The notes under the pieces are model-generated. The model saw nothing but the letters and a program-made list of their open reading frames with translations, made no database searches and was not told the origin of the DNA. A DNA stretch of 42,422 nucleotides from Deltaproteobacteria bacterium (GTDB lineage: Bacteria; Myxococcota; Myxococcia; Myxococcales; 40CM-4-68-19): contig VBKL01000078.1 in the NCBI GenBank assembly GCA_005879805.1, positions 1 to 42,422 on the forward strand. Direction: 5' to 3'. The position numbers were made by a program, and so were the translations under genes. Shown in pieces: positions 1 through 7,541 of this stretch. Each line of letters begins with the position of its first letter. Within the stretch, counting starts at the first letter, position 1.

Positions 1-733
1 CGGTCGGGCGCACGTCGTGATGGCCCGGCATCTGCAAGTGCGGATTGCGCAGCTCGCGGACGATCCGATCGGGGTCGTACGAGAGCGCCACCTGCGCGTT
101 GCGCGAGGGCGCCGCGCGGCGATCGGTGAGATTGACGATCGCTCCGATCGGTTCTCCCTCGATGGCAGCGTGCGGTTCCTCGACGAAGCTCTTCACCGAT
201 TCCGACAGCCAGTGGTACCGGCGGGCGGTCGCCGTCCGCGCGCGCATGCCCTGCTGCACGACCACCCATGCGCCGTCGGTCGCGGCGACGAAGCCGTGCA
301 GGTAGAGGTCGAATCCGTCCTGCACGGCGGCGGAATCGACCTTCGCGACCAGGCGGCTCGTGCGCGCGAGGGCGCCGCCGTCGAGACCCGTCCGCTCTCC
401 GAAGGCGATCAGCTCCCCCGGCGTCTTGCGCGACTGCGCCCCGCGGCCGCCGCAGACGACGAGTCCGAGCTCTTTCTCGCGGCCCGCGAGACCGCGCTTC
501 AAGGCGCCCAGCACGCTGGTCGTGATTCCACTCGAGTGCCAGTCCATCCCCATCACGCAACCGAAGGCCTGGAACCAGAACGGATGCGCGAGCCGGCGCA
601 GGACGCCGTGCGGCCCTTCTTCGAGGAGCAGGGCCTCGACGATGATGGTCCCGAGGCGCGCCATCCGCGAGGCGAGCCATTCGGGAACGCGCCCTCCGTG
701 GAGCGGCAGATCGGCGGAGCCGGAGCGACCCAT
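1..733 (-). CDS. DUF763 domain protein (3' end outside window)
   Basis: Reading from an ATG at 733 down to the left edge gives 244 codons without a stop. The N-terminus (MGRSGSADLPLHGGRVPEWL) and the block FWFQAFGCVMGMDWHSSG match what I know of the DUF763 family, found in archaea and scattered bacteria. The stretch GALKRGL after the HSSG block is also typical. The biochemical function of the family is not established to my knowledge, so none is given here. The C-terminal part lies outside the window. The gene is divergent from the alpha/beta hydrolase; about 49 bp separate the two starts, so both promoters must share that space. Family assignment rests on recognised motifs, not on a search. 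Confidence 0.85.
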   Translation of the reverse strand, partial: MGRSGSADLPLHGGRVPEWLASRMARLGTIIVEALLLEEGPHGVLRRLAHPFWFQAFGCVMGMDWHSSGITTSVLGALKRGLAGREKELGLVVCGGRGAQSRKTPGELIAFGERTGLDGGALARTSRLVAKVDSAAVQDGFDLYLHGFVAATDGAWVVVQQGMRARTATARRYHWLSESVKSFVEEPHAAIEGEPIGAIVNLTDRRAAPSRNAQVALSYDPDRIVRELRNPHLQMPGHHDVRPT

Positions 734-782
734 ACGCCCGTTCAGTATGGACGCCAGCAAGGCGGGCGGCAACCCTCCGCGC

Positions 783-1619
783 ATGCCGCGAATCCAGGTC
801 GACGGGGCGGAACTCCAGTACGAGGACAGCGGCGGGCCGGGAGAGCCCGTCGTGTTCGCCCATGGCCTCCTCTGGAGCACGACGCTCTTCCGCTTCCAGG
901 TCGAGGCGCTGCGCGGCGAGTACCGCTGCATCGCCTTCGACTTCCGCGGGCAGGGCAAGAGCCAGGTGACCACCACCGGCTACGACATGGACACGCTCGC
1001 GCACGACGCCGAGCAACTCATCGAGAAGCTCAGCGCGGCGCCATGTCACTTCGTCGGACTCTCCATGGGCGGGTTCATCGGCATGCGCCTCGCGGCGCGC
1101 AGGCCGGAGCTGTTGCGCTCGCTCTCTCTGCTGGACACGGCGGCGGATCCAGAGCCGCTCTTGAATCGGCCGAAATATGCGGCGATGGCGGCGATGTCGC
1201 GCCTGGTCGGATTCGGCCCCTTCGTTCCCCCGGTGGAGAAGATCATGTTCGGGAAGTCGTTCCTGGCCGACCCGGCCCGCGAGGCCCTGCGAAAGGATCT
1301 GCGCGGTCAGCTGCTCGCCAACGACCGCACGGGCACGTCGAGGGCAGTCGCCGGCGTCATCTGGCGCAAGGGGATCGAGGAGCTGCTTCCCCGTATCGAG
1401 GTCCCGACGCTGGTGCTCTCCGGAGAAGAGGACGTCGCGGTCACGCCGGCGCGTTCGCGCAGGACCGCCGACGCGATCCGCGGCGCGCGCTTCGAGACGG
1501 TGCCGCGCGCCGGCCACAGCTCGTCGCTGGAAAATCCGGAGGCGGTCAACAATGCGTTGAAACGGTTCTTCGCGAACGTGGCGGAAGGACCGGGTGCTCG
1601 TCTCCAGGAACCAGCATGA
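783..1619 (+). CDS. alpha/beta hydrolase
   Basis: A 278-residue alpha/beta-hydrolase fold enzyme. The oxyanion-hole HG is at residues 27-28 (VVFAHGLL). The nucleophile elbow GLSMGG places the catalytic serine at S94. The acid is probably D217 (SGEEDVAV) and the histidine H245 (RAGHSSSLENPE), so the triad is complete and in the usual order. Length is normal for the single-domain family. The substrate cannot be told; similar proteins are annotated as esterases, beta-ketoadipate enol-lactonase-like enzymes or haloperoxidase-like. I chose the ATG at 783 because the conserved fold begins at once; an in-frame ATG at 747 would add a non-conserved leader. Its stop overlaps the next start as ATGA, so the two genes are probably co-transcribed. 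Confidence 0.9.
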   Translation: MPRIQVDGAELQYEDSGGPGEPVVFAHGLLWSTTLFRFQVEALRGEYRCIAFDFRGQGKSQVTTTGYDMDTLAHDAEQLIEKLSAAPCHFVGLSMGGFIGMRLAARRPELLRSLSLLDTAADPEPLLNRPKYAAMAAMSRLVGFGPFVPPVEKIMFGKSFLADPAREALRKDLRGQLLANDRTGTSRAVAGVIWRKGIEELLPRIEVPTLVLSGEEDVAVTPARSRRTADAIRGARFETVPRAGHSSSLENPEAVNNALKRFFANVAEGPGARLQEPA

Positions 1620-1972
1620 GATTCTTCATTCTCGCTACGGTCGTCTTGTCCGGTCCCGTCGCATGCGAAAGGGCCTGCACTACAGATGCGAGGCCCGGGC
1701 TTTCCGTGTCGGTCGTGGACAGCGTGACGGGTGCGCTCGTCTGCGCTGCAACCGTCACCGCCACCGACGGCAGTTATTCGGAGACGCTCAATGGATTGCT
1801 GCCACCCCCTGAGGATGGCGGCCCGCCATGCGCCTATGTGGGCGCCTTCGAGCGTGCCGGGACGTATGCAATCGACGCCAGCGCGGAAGGGCGCGAGACC
1901 AGGGCGACCGGGATCGAGGTGACCAAGGACAGCTGCCACGTGATCCCCCGGAAAGTCACCCTCAACTTGTAG
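1616..1972 (+). CDS. small secreted/lipoprotein-like protein, carboxypeptidase-regulatory-like
   Basis: A 118-residue protein starting at an ATG that overlaps the hydrolase stop. The first 17 residues form a hydrophobic signal ending in GPVAC; the Cys could be lipidated, although Pro at -3 is a poor lipobox. The rest (SVVDSVTGALVCAATVTATDG, later AGTYAIDASAEG and TGIEV) has the alternating pattern of a carboxypeptidase-like regulatory (transthyretin-like) beta-sandwich. It contains several more cysteines, which fits an extracytoplasmic location. No enzymatic motif is visible. Context suggests co-expression with the hydrolase, and nothing more specific. Confidence 0.65.
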   Translation: MRFFILATVVLSGPVACERACTTDARPGLSVSVVDSVTGALVCAATVTATDGSYSETLNGLLPPPEDGGPPCAYVGAFERAGTYAIDASAEGRETRATGIEVTKDSCHVIPRKVTLNL

Positions 1973-2410
1973 CTACTCGCCCGCGGCCCGGCGCATGCGC
2001 TCCGCGATGGCGAATACGCCCTCGCTACCAGGAACGATCTCGAGGGGCGCGAGATCGCTCTGCAGGCGCGCCGTCCGCTCCGCGTCGTCGAGGTCGGCGC
2101 AGAGCAGGGCGGGGAGGCGCACGCCGCGAGACCGCAGCGCGCGCAGGATGAGGATCCCCTGCACCTCGCTCAGCCGCGCTCGCTCACCGGCCGCTCGCTG
2201 CGCCTGCGCGGCGCCCGACTCGTCCACCAGCCTCGCCGGATCGGTCCTGCGGAAATCGAGGTCGAGGAGAAGCCCCTGCGCGCCGGGAGCAGCGGCGAGC
2301 GCACCGGAAAGATCGGAGGCGGGCGTGAACTCGAAGCGGTCCCCGAGGAAACGCGAGAAACGCGTCAGGTACTCGTCGCCGTCCTCGCAGACGATCCAGC
2401 GCGGCTTCAT
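1973..2410 (-). CDS. stand-alone receiver-like response regulator
   Basis: A 145-residue single-domain protein. The acidic pair E9-D10 (VCEDGDEY) and a beta3 aspartate (D50 or D52 in LLLDLDF) mark a CheY-like receiver that could accept phosphate. It has no output domain. Between beta3 and alpha3 it carries an insertion of about 30 residues before EVQGILILRALR. The receiver of the regulator at 5102-6805 has the same kind of insertion before RTQGLLILERLR, so the two are probably related. The usual switch Thr/Ser and Lys are not obvious. The ATG at 2410 overlaps the kinase stop (ATGA), and an upstream in-frame extension would lie inside the kinase gene. It is last in a four-gene operon and probably works with that kinase. 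Confidence 0.75.
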   Translation of the reverse strand: MKPRWIVCEDGDEYLTRFSRFLGDRFEFTPASDLSGALAAAPGAQGLLLDLDFRRTDPARLVDESGAAQAQRAAGERARLSEVQGILILRALRSRGVRLPALLCADLDDAERTARLQSDLAPLEIVPGSEGVFAIAERMRRAAGE

Positions 2411-5105
2411 GCGCTCGCCCCTTGCGAGGGAAAGCACGCGCCGACCGCCTTGCGCAACGGCGGCTCCTCGGAACGGACCACCACGTGTCCGGCCCACTCG
2501 CGGGTGAGGTCGCGCACGATGGCGAGGCCGCGCCCGCTCTCCCGCGACTCGATCTCCTCGAGGGTGATGTCGCCGGGCGCCGAATCGCCGACGAGGAGCA
2601 CGTGCACGCTGCGACCGGCGGCGTCGCGTTCCTCACCCAGCCGGACGAGGACCCTCCCGCCGGGCGCGGCGGCTGCCTGGGCGTTGCGCAGCAAGTTGGC
2701 GAAGATGGTGGCGAGGGCCTCCCGCTCGACGGGGAACTCGACCGCCATGCCCTGGAGCAGGACCGAAGGCGCGGTCCAGCCGGCCCCGCCGCGGCGCACT
2801 TCCGCCTCGACGCCGTGGATCCAGTCGGAGAGCGAGCTGGCGTCGACCAGGGTGCGGGGGCCCTGCTTGAGGAGCGTGGCGAGCCGCGGGCCGTGCACCT
2901 CGTGCATGCGGCCGTCGATGCGCACGAGGCTCGCCGTCTTGCCGCCGCGACGCAGGATCCGCTCCGCGGCGAGAAGGTCGGAAACCAGCGGGCCGAAGAC
3001 CGGTTCGCGGGAGAGCCGCCGCAAGAGGACTCCTTGCGCCCGAGCGTCCTCGCGGAGCCGCTCGTAGGCGCGGGCCACCGCCGTCGAAGCGGGCTCGGGG
3101 AGGAGCAGCGCGCGGGCCACCTCCTCGCGGGCGGAAGGCTCGGCCGCGGCGGAGAGTACGCTCGCGCGATGTTTGAGGACGTCGTGGCGCAGGCTTCCGA
3201 CGGTTCGCGCCACCGCGGGGTAGAGCCGCGGCCTCCGCGCGAGCGCACGGGCCACGCTCTTGCCGCGCAACCAGGCGAGGAGGAGGACGAGCAGGGCCAG
3301 CGCGCCGATTCCCGCGGCGGCGAGGCGCTGCCGTGAGCGGATCCGCGCCGCGTCGTCGTTCGCGCGGAGCATGCGAGCGCGGGCAGCGCGGGCCTCCGGG
3401 ATTCCCGGCTCACCGGCGGCGGCCGAATCGAGGAAGCGATCGATCTGGAGCAGCGCTTCGTCGGTGCGTCCCCCGGCGAGGGCGATGCGGGCCAGCGTCC
3501 AGTTCGCGGCCGCAACGCCGCGAGTAGAGATGCGCTCGAGCTCGGCAGGGTCCGCGGCGCTCGGAGCCCGCGCGGCGAGGCGGGCATAGCGCGTCGCGGC
3601 CACGAGCGAAGACTCGTCGGCCGCGAACGCCGCCTGGTAGCAAGCGAGGGCGGCGGGGATCTCGCCGGCGTACTCGTGCACTTCGCCGAGCGCCACACAG
3701 ACGCGGGCCGACTGCTCCCGCGCGCAATCGGCGCCCAGCGAGACCAACGCCGCTTCGGGCCGATCTTCCGTGAGCCTGGACAGCGCCTGCACCTCGGCGG
3801 GCTCGATGTGCGCGGCAGGAACGATCCGCGCCCGCAACGCCTTCGCCTCCTCGAGATGTGCGGGCGGCGGCGATTGCGCGGCGTAAGCGACGAGATCCGC
3901 GAGCGCACCCGGAGGGTCGCCGCCTCCGGGAACCCCGGCGATTCGTCGAGAGCGCGCTGCAAGAGCGCTTTCGACGCCTCGGCGCCTCCCTCGGTGGCGA
4001 GCGCTTCTTGCGCCTTCTGCAGAGAATCGCGCGCCTGGGCGGTCGGCTCGGGAGCGCGCGCGACGGATGCCGGCGCGGACCCTTCCGGCAACGCTCGCGC
4101 CGCCTCGAGCAGGCGCGAAACCTCCGCTGCTTCGGCCGCGCCATCGGGCTGCACCCGTCCGAGAGCGCGGATGACATCCTGCGCCCGGCCGCGACGGAGG
4201 GCGACGCGAGCGCGCAAGAGCCAGAGATCGGTCCAGGAGGGCTCGCGCGCGAGCGCCTGCCGCAGCGCCTCGTCGGCACGCTCCGCTTCGAGGAGCCCGC
4301 CGTGGAGGGCGAGAAGCTCGCCGAGCTTGCGCCAGGCCTGCGCCTGGGAAGGCGCGATCTGCACCAGGATGCCGAGCTCCCGCGCGGCCTCGTCCACGCG
4401 GCCCAGCTCCTCGAGCGCGCGGGCGCGCAAGAAGCGCGGCGCGCGCCATCCCGGGAAAGCCGCGCACAGCCGCTCGACGACGGGAAGCGCGGATCGTGGG
4501 TCGCCCTTGTCGAAGAGCGCCTGCGCCTTGCGCAGCTCGGCCGTGTGTTCCGCGTCGATCGCCGGCTCGGGCCAATCCTCGGCGGAGCGGACCTTCTCCG
4601 CCGCGGCGATGCGGTCGGCGAGATCGGCGAGGCGCCGCTCGTTTCCCTTCGCCTGCTCGTCGGCGGAAGCCTCGGCGAGGAGCGCGCGAGCCTCGACGGT
4701 GCGTCCAACGGAGCGGAGCAGGTCGACGCGCGCGAGCCGCAGCCGGAACCGGCCGATCGGACTGCGCGAAGTGGAAGTTCCGCGATCGAGCAAGGCGAAT
4801 AGAGCAGGGGCCTCGTCCCACCGCCGCGGATCGTCGAGGTACATGCCTACCAGCTGCAGGTAGGCGGCGTCGCGACGCGGGTCGACCGCGATCGCGGACC
4901 GGAAGGCCGCTTCCGCCTGGTCGCGCTTGCCGAGGCGCAGGAGCGCCGATCCGAGATCGGTCGCGAGCGCGGCGTTGCGCGGCTCCTTCGCGCGGGCCGC
5001 CTGCAGGAGCACCAGTGCCTCCTCGGGGCGGTCCTTCTTGAGCAGGCGTTGCGCTTCCGCCCAGGGCCCGGAGGCCGCGACGAGAAGCGCGACGAGGAAA
5101 ATCAT
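2407..5105 (-). CDS. TPR-domain sensor histidine kinase (frameshift near 3908)
   Basis: This gene needs two frames. From the ATG at 5105, which overlaps the regulator stop as ATGA, the protein has a signal-like hydrophobic start and then about 390 residues of TPR-like helices (WAEAQRLLKKDRPEEAL and many more). Near 3903-3925 good coding sequence moves by -1 to the other frame and runs to a stop at 2407. That part has further TPR-like sequence, a transmembrane segment (GIGALALLVLLLAWL), a candidate His box (SLRHDVLKHRAS, His codon at 3184-3186) and a HATPase domain. The HATPase has an N box (NLLRNAQ, near 2695), a G1-like DSAPGD and a G2 GRGLAI. Adding one G to the GGG at 3908-3910 gives an 899-residue protein. 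It is probably the kinase of the neighbouring receivers. It may be a sequence error or a real lesion. Confidence 0.75.
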
Positions 5106-6805
5106 GCCTGCGCTCCGCGCAGCTCACGGAGGCGCAGCCCGAGCTGGTTCATGCGCAGGTGCACCTTGCGCCGGGAAGCGCCCGCCCCGAACAGCTCGGC
5201 CGCCATGCGATCGAGGTCGCCTTCCATCGCCTCGAAGAGCGCGACCAGATACTGCCGCTCCACGTCGGCGGAGATGTCCGCGAAGCTGTGGCCCGACTTC
5301 AAGGTCACTTCCACGCGCCGTCCGAGCTCGTTGAGGGCGGACGCGGCGGAGATCAGCGGCCGCGCCGCCTTCGTCTCGCCGTTCCCGAGCAGGGACTCGA
5401 TCACGGCATCGGGGATCGCGAGCACCGCGGGCGCTCGTTCGTGCGGCGCCGATTCGGCGTCGAGGTGCTGCGCGAGCGCGTGCACGAGCGCGTTGAAGGC
5501 GAGGAGCTTCAGCTCGCGATGGTTGCCCGGCCAGGTGTGCGCTACGAGCCGCCGAAGCGCCGTTTTGGAAAGGAAGACCGTGAAGGCGTCGCGCCGCGCG
5601 CGGGAGGCCTGCGGCTTGCCGAAGACGACTGCGTCGTTCTCCTCGACGAAGTCGTCCGGTGTCGGGTATCGCGCGAGGTAGGCGCGCACCAGCGGTCGGA
5701 GCTGCTCGGCGCGAAGCGCGTCGAGGAAGGCGAAGCGGACCAGGTCGGGCAGGTCCTCGGGCCGCTCGCGCAGCGCCGGTACCCGCAGCCGGGTCGCCGG
5801 ATTGAGGCGCATGTAGAGGTCCTGCCGGAAGCGGCCCTCGCGCACCAGCGCTTCGAGATCGAGGTTGGTGGCGGCGACGAGCCGAGGCGCCGCCGGCCGT
5901 GCCCGCACGTCGCCGAGGCGGGTGACGGTCCCGCGCTCGAGGACGAGGAGCAGCTGCCGCTGCAGGTCGGCGTCGAGGTTGCCGATCTCGTCGAGGAAGA
6001 GGGTGCCGTTGTGCGCCTGCTCGAAGACGCCGGGCTGGTCCTCGACCGAACCCGTGTAGGAGCCGCGCCGCGCTCCGAAGAGATGGGCGGGAAGGAGCGT
6101 CGTGGGAATGGTCGAGAGGTCGGTGACGACGAGCGGACCCTTCGCACCCGATCGTGGATGGAGGACCTGCTCTGCGAGGAAGCTCTTGCCCGTTCCCGTC
6201 TCCCCTTCGATGAGCACGGGCAAGGGCGAGCGCGAGAGCACTGCGATCTGGCGGCGAAGCGCGCCCATCGCCGGGCTCTTGCCCCAGAAGACCGGGCCTT
6301 CCTGGGCGGCGCTCTGCAACTCGAGGGCGCGGGTGATCTCGGCCGCGAGCGTGCGGCTGTCGACCACCTCGTTCTCGCAAAAGTAGATGAGGGGATCCTT
6401 CGGCCGGTCGAACTCCGCGTCGGTCGTGGTGAGCAACACGACCGGCAGATTCGGGTAATCGCGGCGCAGCCTCTCCAGGATGAGGAGGCCCTGCGTCCTG
6501 CGGATCTCCTCCATCCCGCGCTTGCCCTCGATCCCCGTCTTGTCCTCGGGAAGCAGCCTGTCCTCGGGAAGCGCGAAATGGAGATCGAGGACGACGAGGT
6601 CGGGCAGTTGCTTCTGGGTCGACAGCGCCTCGGCCGCCTCGCGGTAGTCGTGGGCACACTTGAGCGGACATCCGCGGTCCCGCTCCTCGCACACCTGGCA
6701 AGGGATGTTGCGGTCGCAGCGGGTGACGGTCTCGAACTGAGGCAGGTGGCGGTGGACCATTTCCACCGTCTGGTCGCGGTCGTCGATGACGAATAGCTTC
6801 GGCAC
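5102..6805 (-). CDS. receiver-AAA+-Fis transcriptional regulator (sigma54-activator type)
   Basis: A 567-residue regulator with the NtrC layout. The N-terminal receiver has the acidic pair D8-D9 and phospho-acceptor D74 (VVLDLHF). The AAA+ domain has Walker A GETGTGKS (201-208) and Walker B LFLDEIG (269-275). The C-terminus is a Fis-like helix-turn-helix (RRKVHLRMNQLGLRL). Three features are odd. The receiver carries a cysteine cluster (C30, C36, C39, C46, C50) absent from ordinary receivers. It has a long insertion after D74. The sigma54-contact loop reads GSYTGS where the family has GAFTGA. The start is a GTG at 6805 behind a strong Shine-Dalgarno (GGGAGGA, 6812-6819). It likely controls its own operon or unlinked genes. 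Sigma54 dependence is uncertain because of the altered loop. Confidence 0.9.
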   Translation of the reverse strand: MPKLFVIDDRDQTVEMVHRHLPQFETVTRCDRNIPCQVCEERDRGCPLKCAHDYREAAEALSTQKQLPDLVVLDLHFALPEDRLLPEDKTGIEGKRGMEEIRRTQGLLILERLRRDYPNLPVVLLTTTDAEFDRPKDPLIYFCENEVVDSRTLAAEITRALELQSAAQEGPVFWGKSPAMGALRRQIAVLSRSPLPVLIEGETGTGKSFLAEQVLHPRSGAKGPLVVTDLSTIPTTLLPAHLFGARRGSYTGSVEDQPGVFEQAHNGTLFLDEIGNLDADLQRQLLLVLERGTVTRLGDVRARPAAPRLVAATNLDLEALVREGRFRQDLYMRLNPATRLRVPALRERPEDLPDLVRFAFLDALRAEQLRPLVRAYLARYPTPDDFVEENDAVVFGKPQASRARRDAFTVFLSKTALRRLVAHTWPGNHRELKLLAFNALVHALAQHLDAESAPHERAPAVLAIPDAVIESLLGNGETKAARPLISAASALNELGRRVEVTLKSGHSFADISADVERQYLVALFEAMEGDLDRMAAELFGAGASRRKVHLRMNQLGLRLRELRGAQA

Positions 6806-6819
6806 GAAGGTGTCCTCCC

Positions 6820-7182
6820 TCAGGTGTGCTGATCCAGACTTCGTGCCAGCTCTTCGAAACGCTCTTCGATCCGTAGAAGCGCAGAAACCGCGGCGGCAAG
6901 ACCGGCGGGAAGCGAATCGACGGCGGCGTACGCCTCCTCGATCGCCTCGGAAAAGCGGTCCAATTCCGGGGTGTTGCGTGGCGCTTCCAGCCGCATGCGT
7001 TGCCAGAGGGAGCGGGCGGTGACGGCCGCGCCTTCCTCGTCGCGAAGGTCGTAAAGCCCGCGGCGCAGCGCCGCCACGTCGCCTTCCGAGGGCGCGCCCT
7101 CGAGCGAACGGAGGTCGCGGGCGGCCCAGACCGCTCGCTTGACGATGTCGTGCCGCAGGCGCCGTGCCCAGGGATCCATCAT
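6820..7182 (-). CDS. small helical protein with His-box motif, possible phosphotransfer protein
   Basis: A 120-residue protein with predicted all-helical character. Near its N-terminus is RLRHDIVKRAV, which closely resembles the presumed phosphorylation box of the kinase downstream (SLRHDVLKHRA). Similarity seems to continue: both then have a helix with an LR(E/D)-type segment followed by a conserved-looking helical stretch. I infer that it is a detached relative of the kinase's dimerisation/phosphoacceptor region and may act as a phosphotransfer or connector protein. It has no ATPase domain. It is first in the operon and ends 14 bp before the regulator start. Start at 7182 or the adjacent ATG at 7179; no Shine-Dalgarno is visible, so the transcript may be leaderless. 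Confidence 0.7.
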   Translation of the reverse strand: MMDPWARRLRHDIVKRAVWAARDLRSLEGAPSEGDVAALRRGLYDLRDEEGAAVTARSLWQRMRLEAPRNTPELDRFSEAIEEAYAAVDSLPAGLAAAVSALLRIEERFEELARSLDQHT

Positions 7183-7187
7183 CTACA

Positions 7188-7197
7188 TTCTATAGAA
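7188..7197 (-). promoter_or_regulatory. AT-rich palindrome / possible -10 element of the signalling operon
   Basis: A perfect 10-bp palindrome (TTCTATAGAA) lies 6 bp upstream of the ATG at 7182, in otherwise GC-rich DNA. On the minus strand it contains TATAGA, ending about six bases before the ATG, which is the spacing expected for a leaderless transcript. It could equally be an operator half-site. No convincing -35 element was seen. Confidence 0.3.
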
Positions 7198-7257
7198 AGT
7201 CGCTCTGCAAACAAGAGAGCGGTGCAGGGAAACGAGCAGGCGCCTGCGGAAGCGCCC

Positions 7258-7273
7258 TGGCACGTCCGTTGAA
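7258..7273 (+). promoter_or_regulatory. sigma54-like -24/-12 sequence
   Basis: TGGCACG, four bases, then TTGAA matches the sigma54 promoter pattern TGGCACN5TTGC with correct spacing. The normally invariant C of the -12 GC is A here. It points rightwards to the small ORF at 7287, in the gap upstream of the operon that encodes a sigma54-type activator. The mismatch at a key base keeps confidence low. Confidence 0.25.
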
Positions 7274-7286
7274 GTGCAATGCCCTC

Positions 7287-7541
7287 ATGGACGCGCACAT
7301 CGATGTGGTGAAAACGGCGGCAATCAGCGCTCCCGGGCTCCACGACGGACTCGTCGCCCGGACTCTCTTCGCGAGAAGGGCGCTGGCCCTTTTGGGCTCG
7401 GCCCTCGTCCTTTTCTCGCTCACCGCCTCGATGGCGTTTGCGCCTTCGGCTAGTGAGGCGCCGGGTGGCGCTCGAGCGGCACGATCTCTCGCGACGAGAG
7501 CCGCAAGAAACGCGAGAGCAGCGCCGCGGCCACTGCGGTGA
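7287..7541 (+). CDS. possible small single-pass membrane protein
   Basis: An 84-residue ORF with ATG at 7287. Residues 28-52 or so (ARRALALLGSALVLFSLTASMAF) form one good hydrophobic segment preceded by arginines, as in a signal anchor. The end overlaps the 3' end of the MATE gene on the other strand by 92 bp, and in that overlap the sequence is Ala/Arg-rich as expected of antisense to a real gene. It is supported only by the hydrophobic segment and the sigma54-like sequence just upstream. No homologue is recognised, and it may be non-coding. The rest of the 7183-7449 gap shows nothing else. Confidence 0.25.
   Translation: MDAHIDVVKTAAISAPGLHDGLVARTLFARRALALLGSALVLFSLTASMAFAPSASEAPGGARAARSLATRAARNARAAPRPLR

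Noticed and set aside
17-1615. Plus-strand open frame upstream of the small secreted protein
   Set aside because: It is antisense to the DUF763 gene and out of frame with the hydrolase. Only the part after the ATG at 1616 is supported, by the signal peptide and the ATGA overlap.
5159-6796. Long plus-strand open frame opposite the regulator gene
   Set aside because: It is antisense to a gene with full AAA+ motifs; its product is a run of Glu/Arg/Gly without domain features. Such frames are common in GC-rich DNA.
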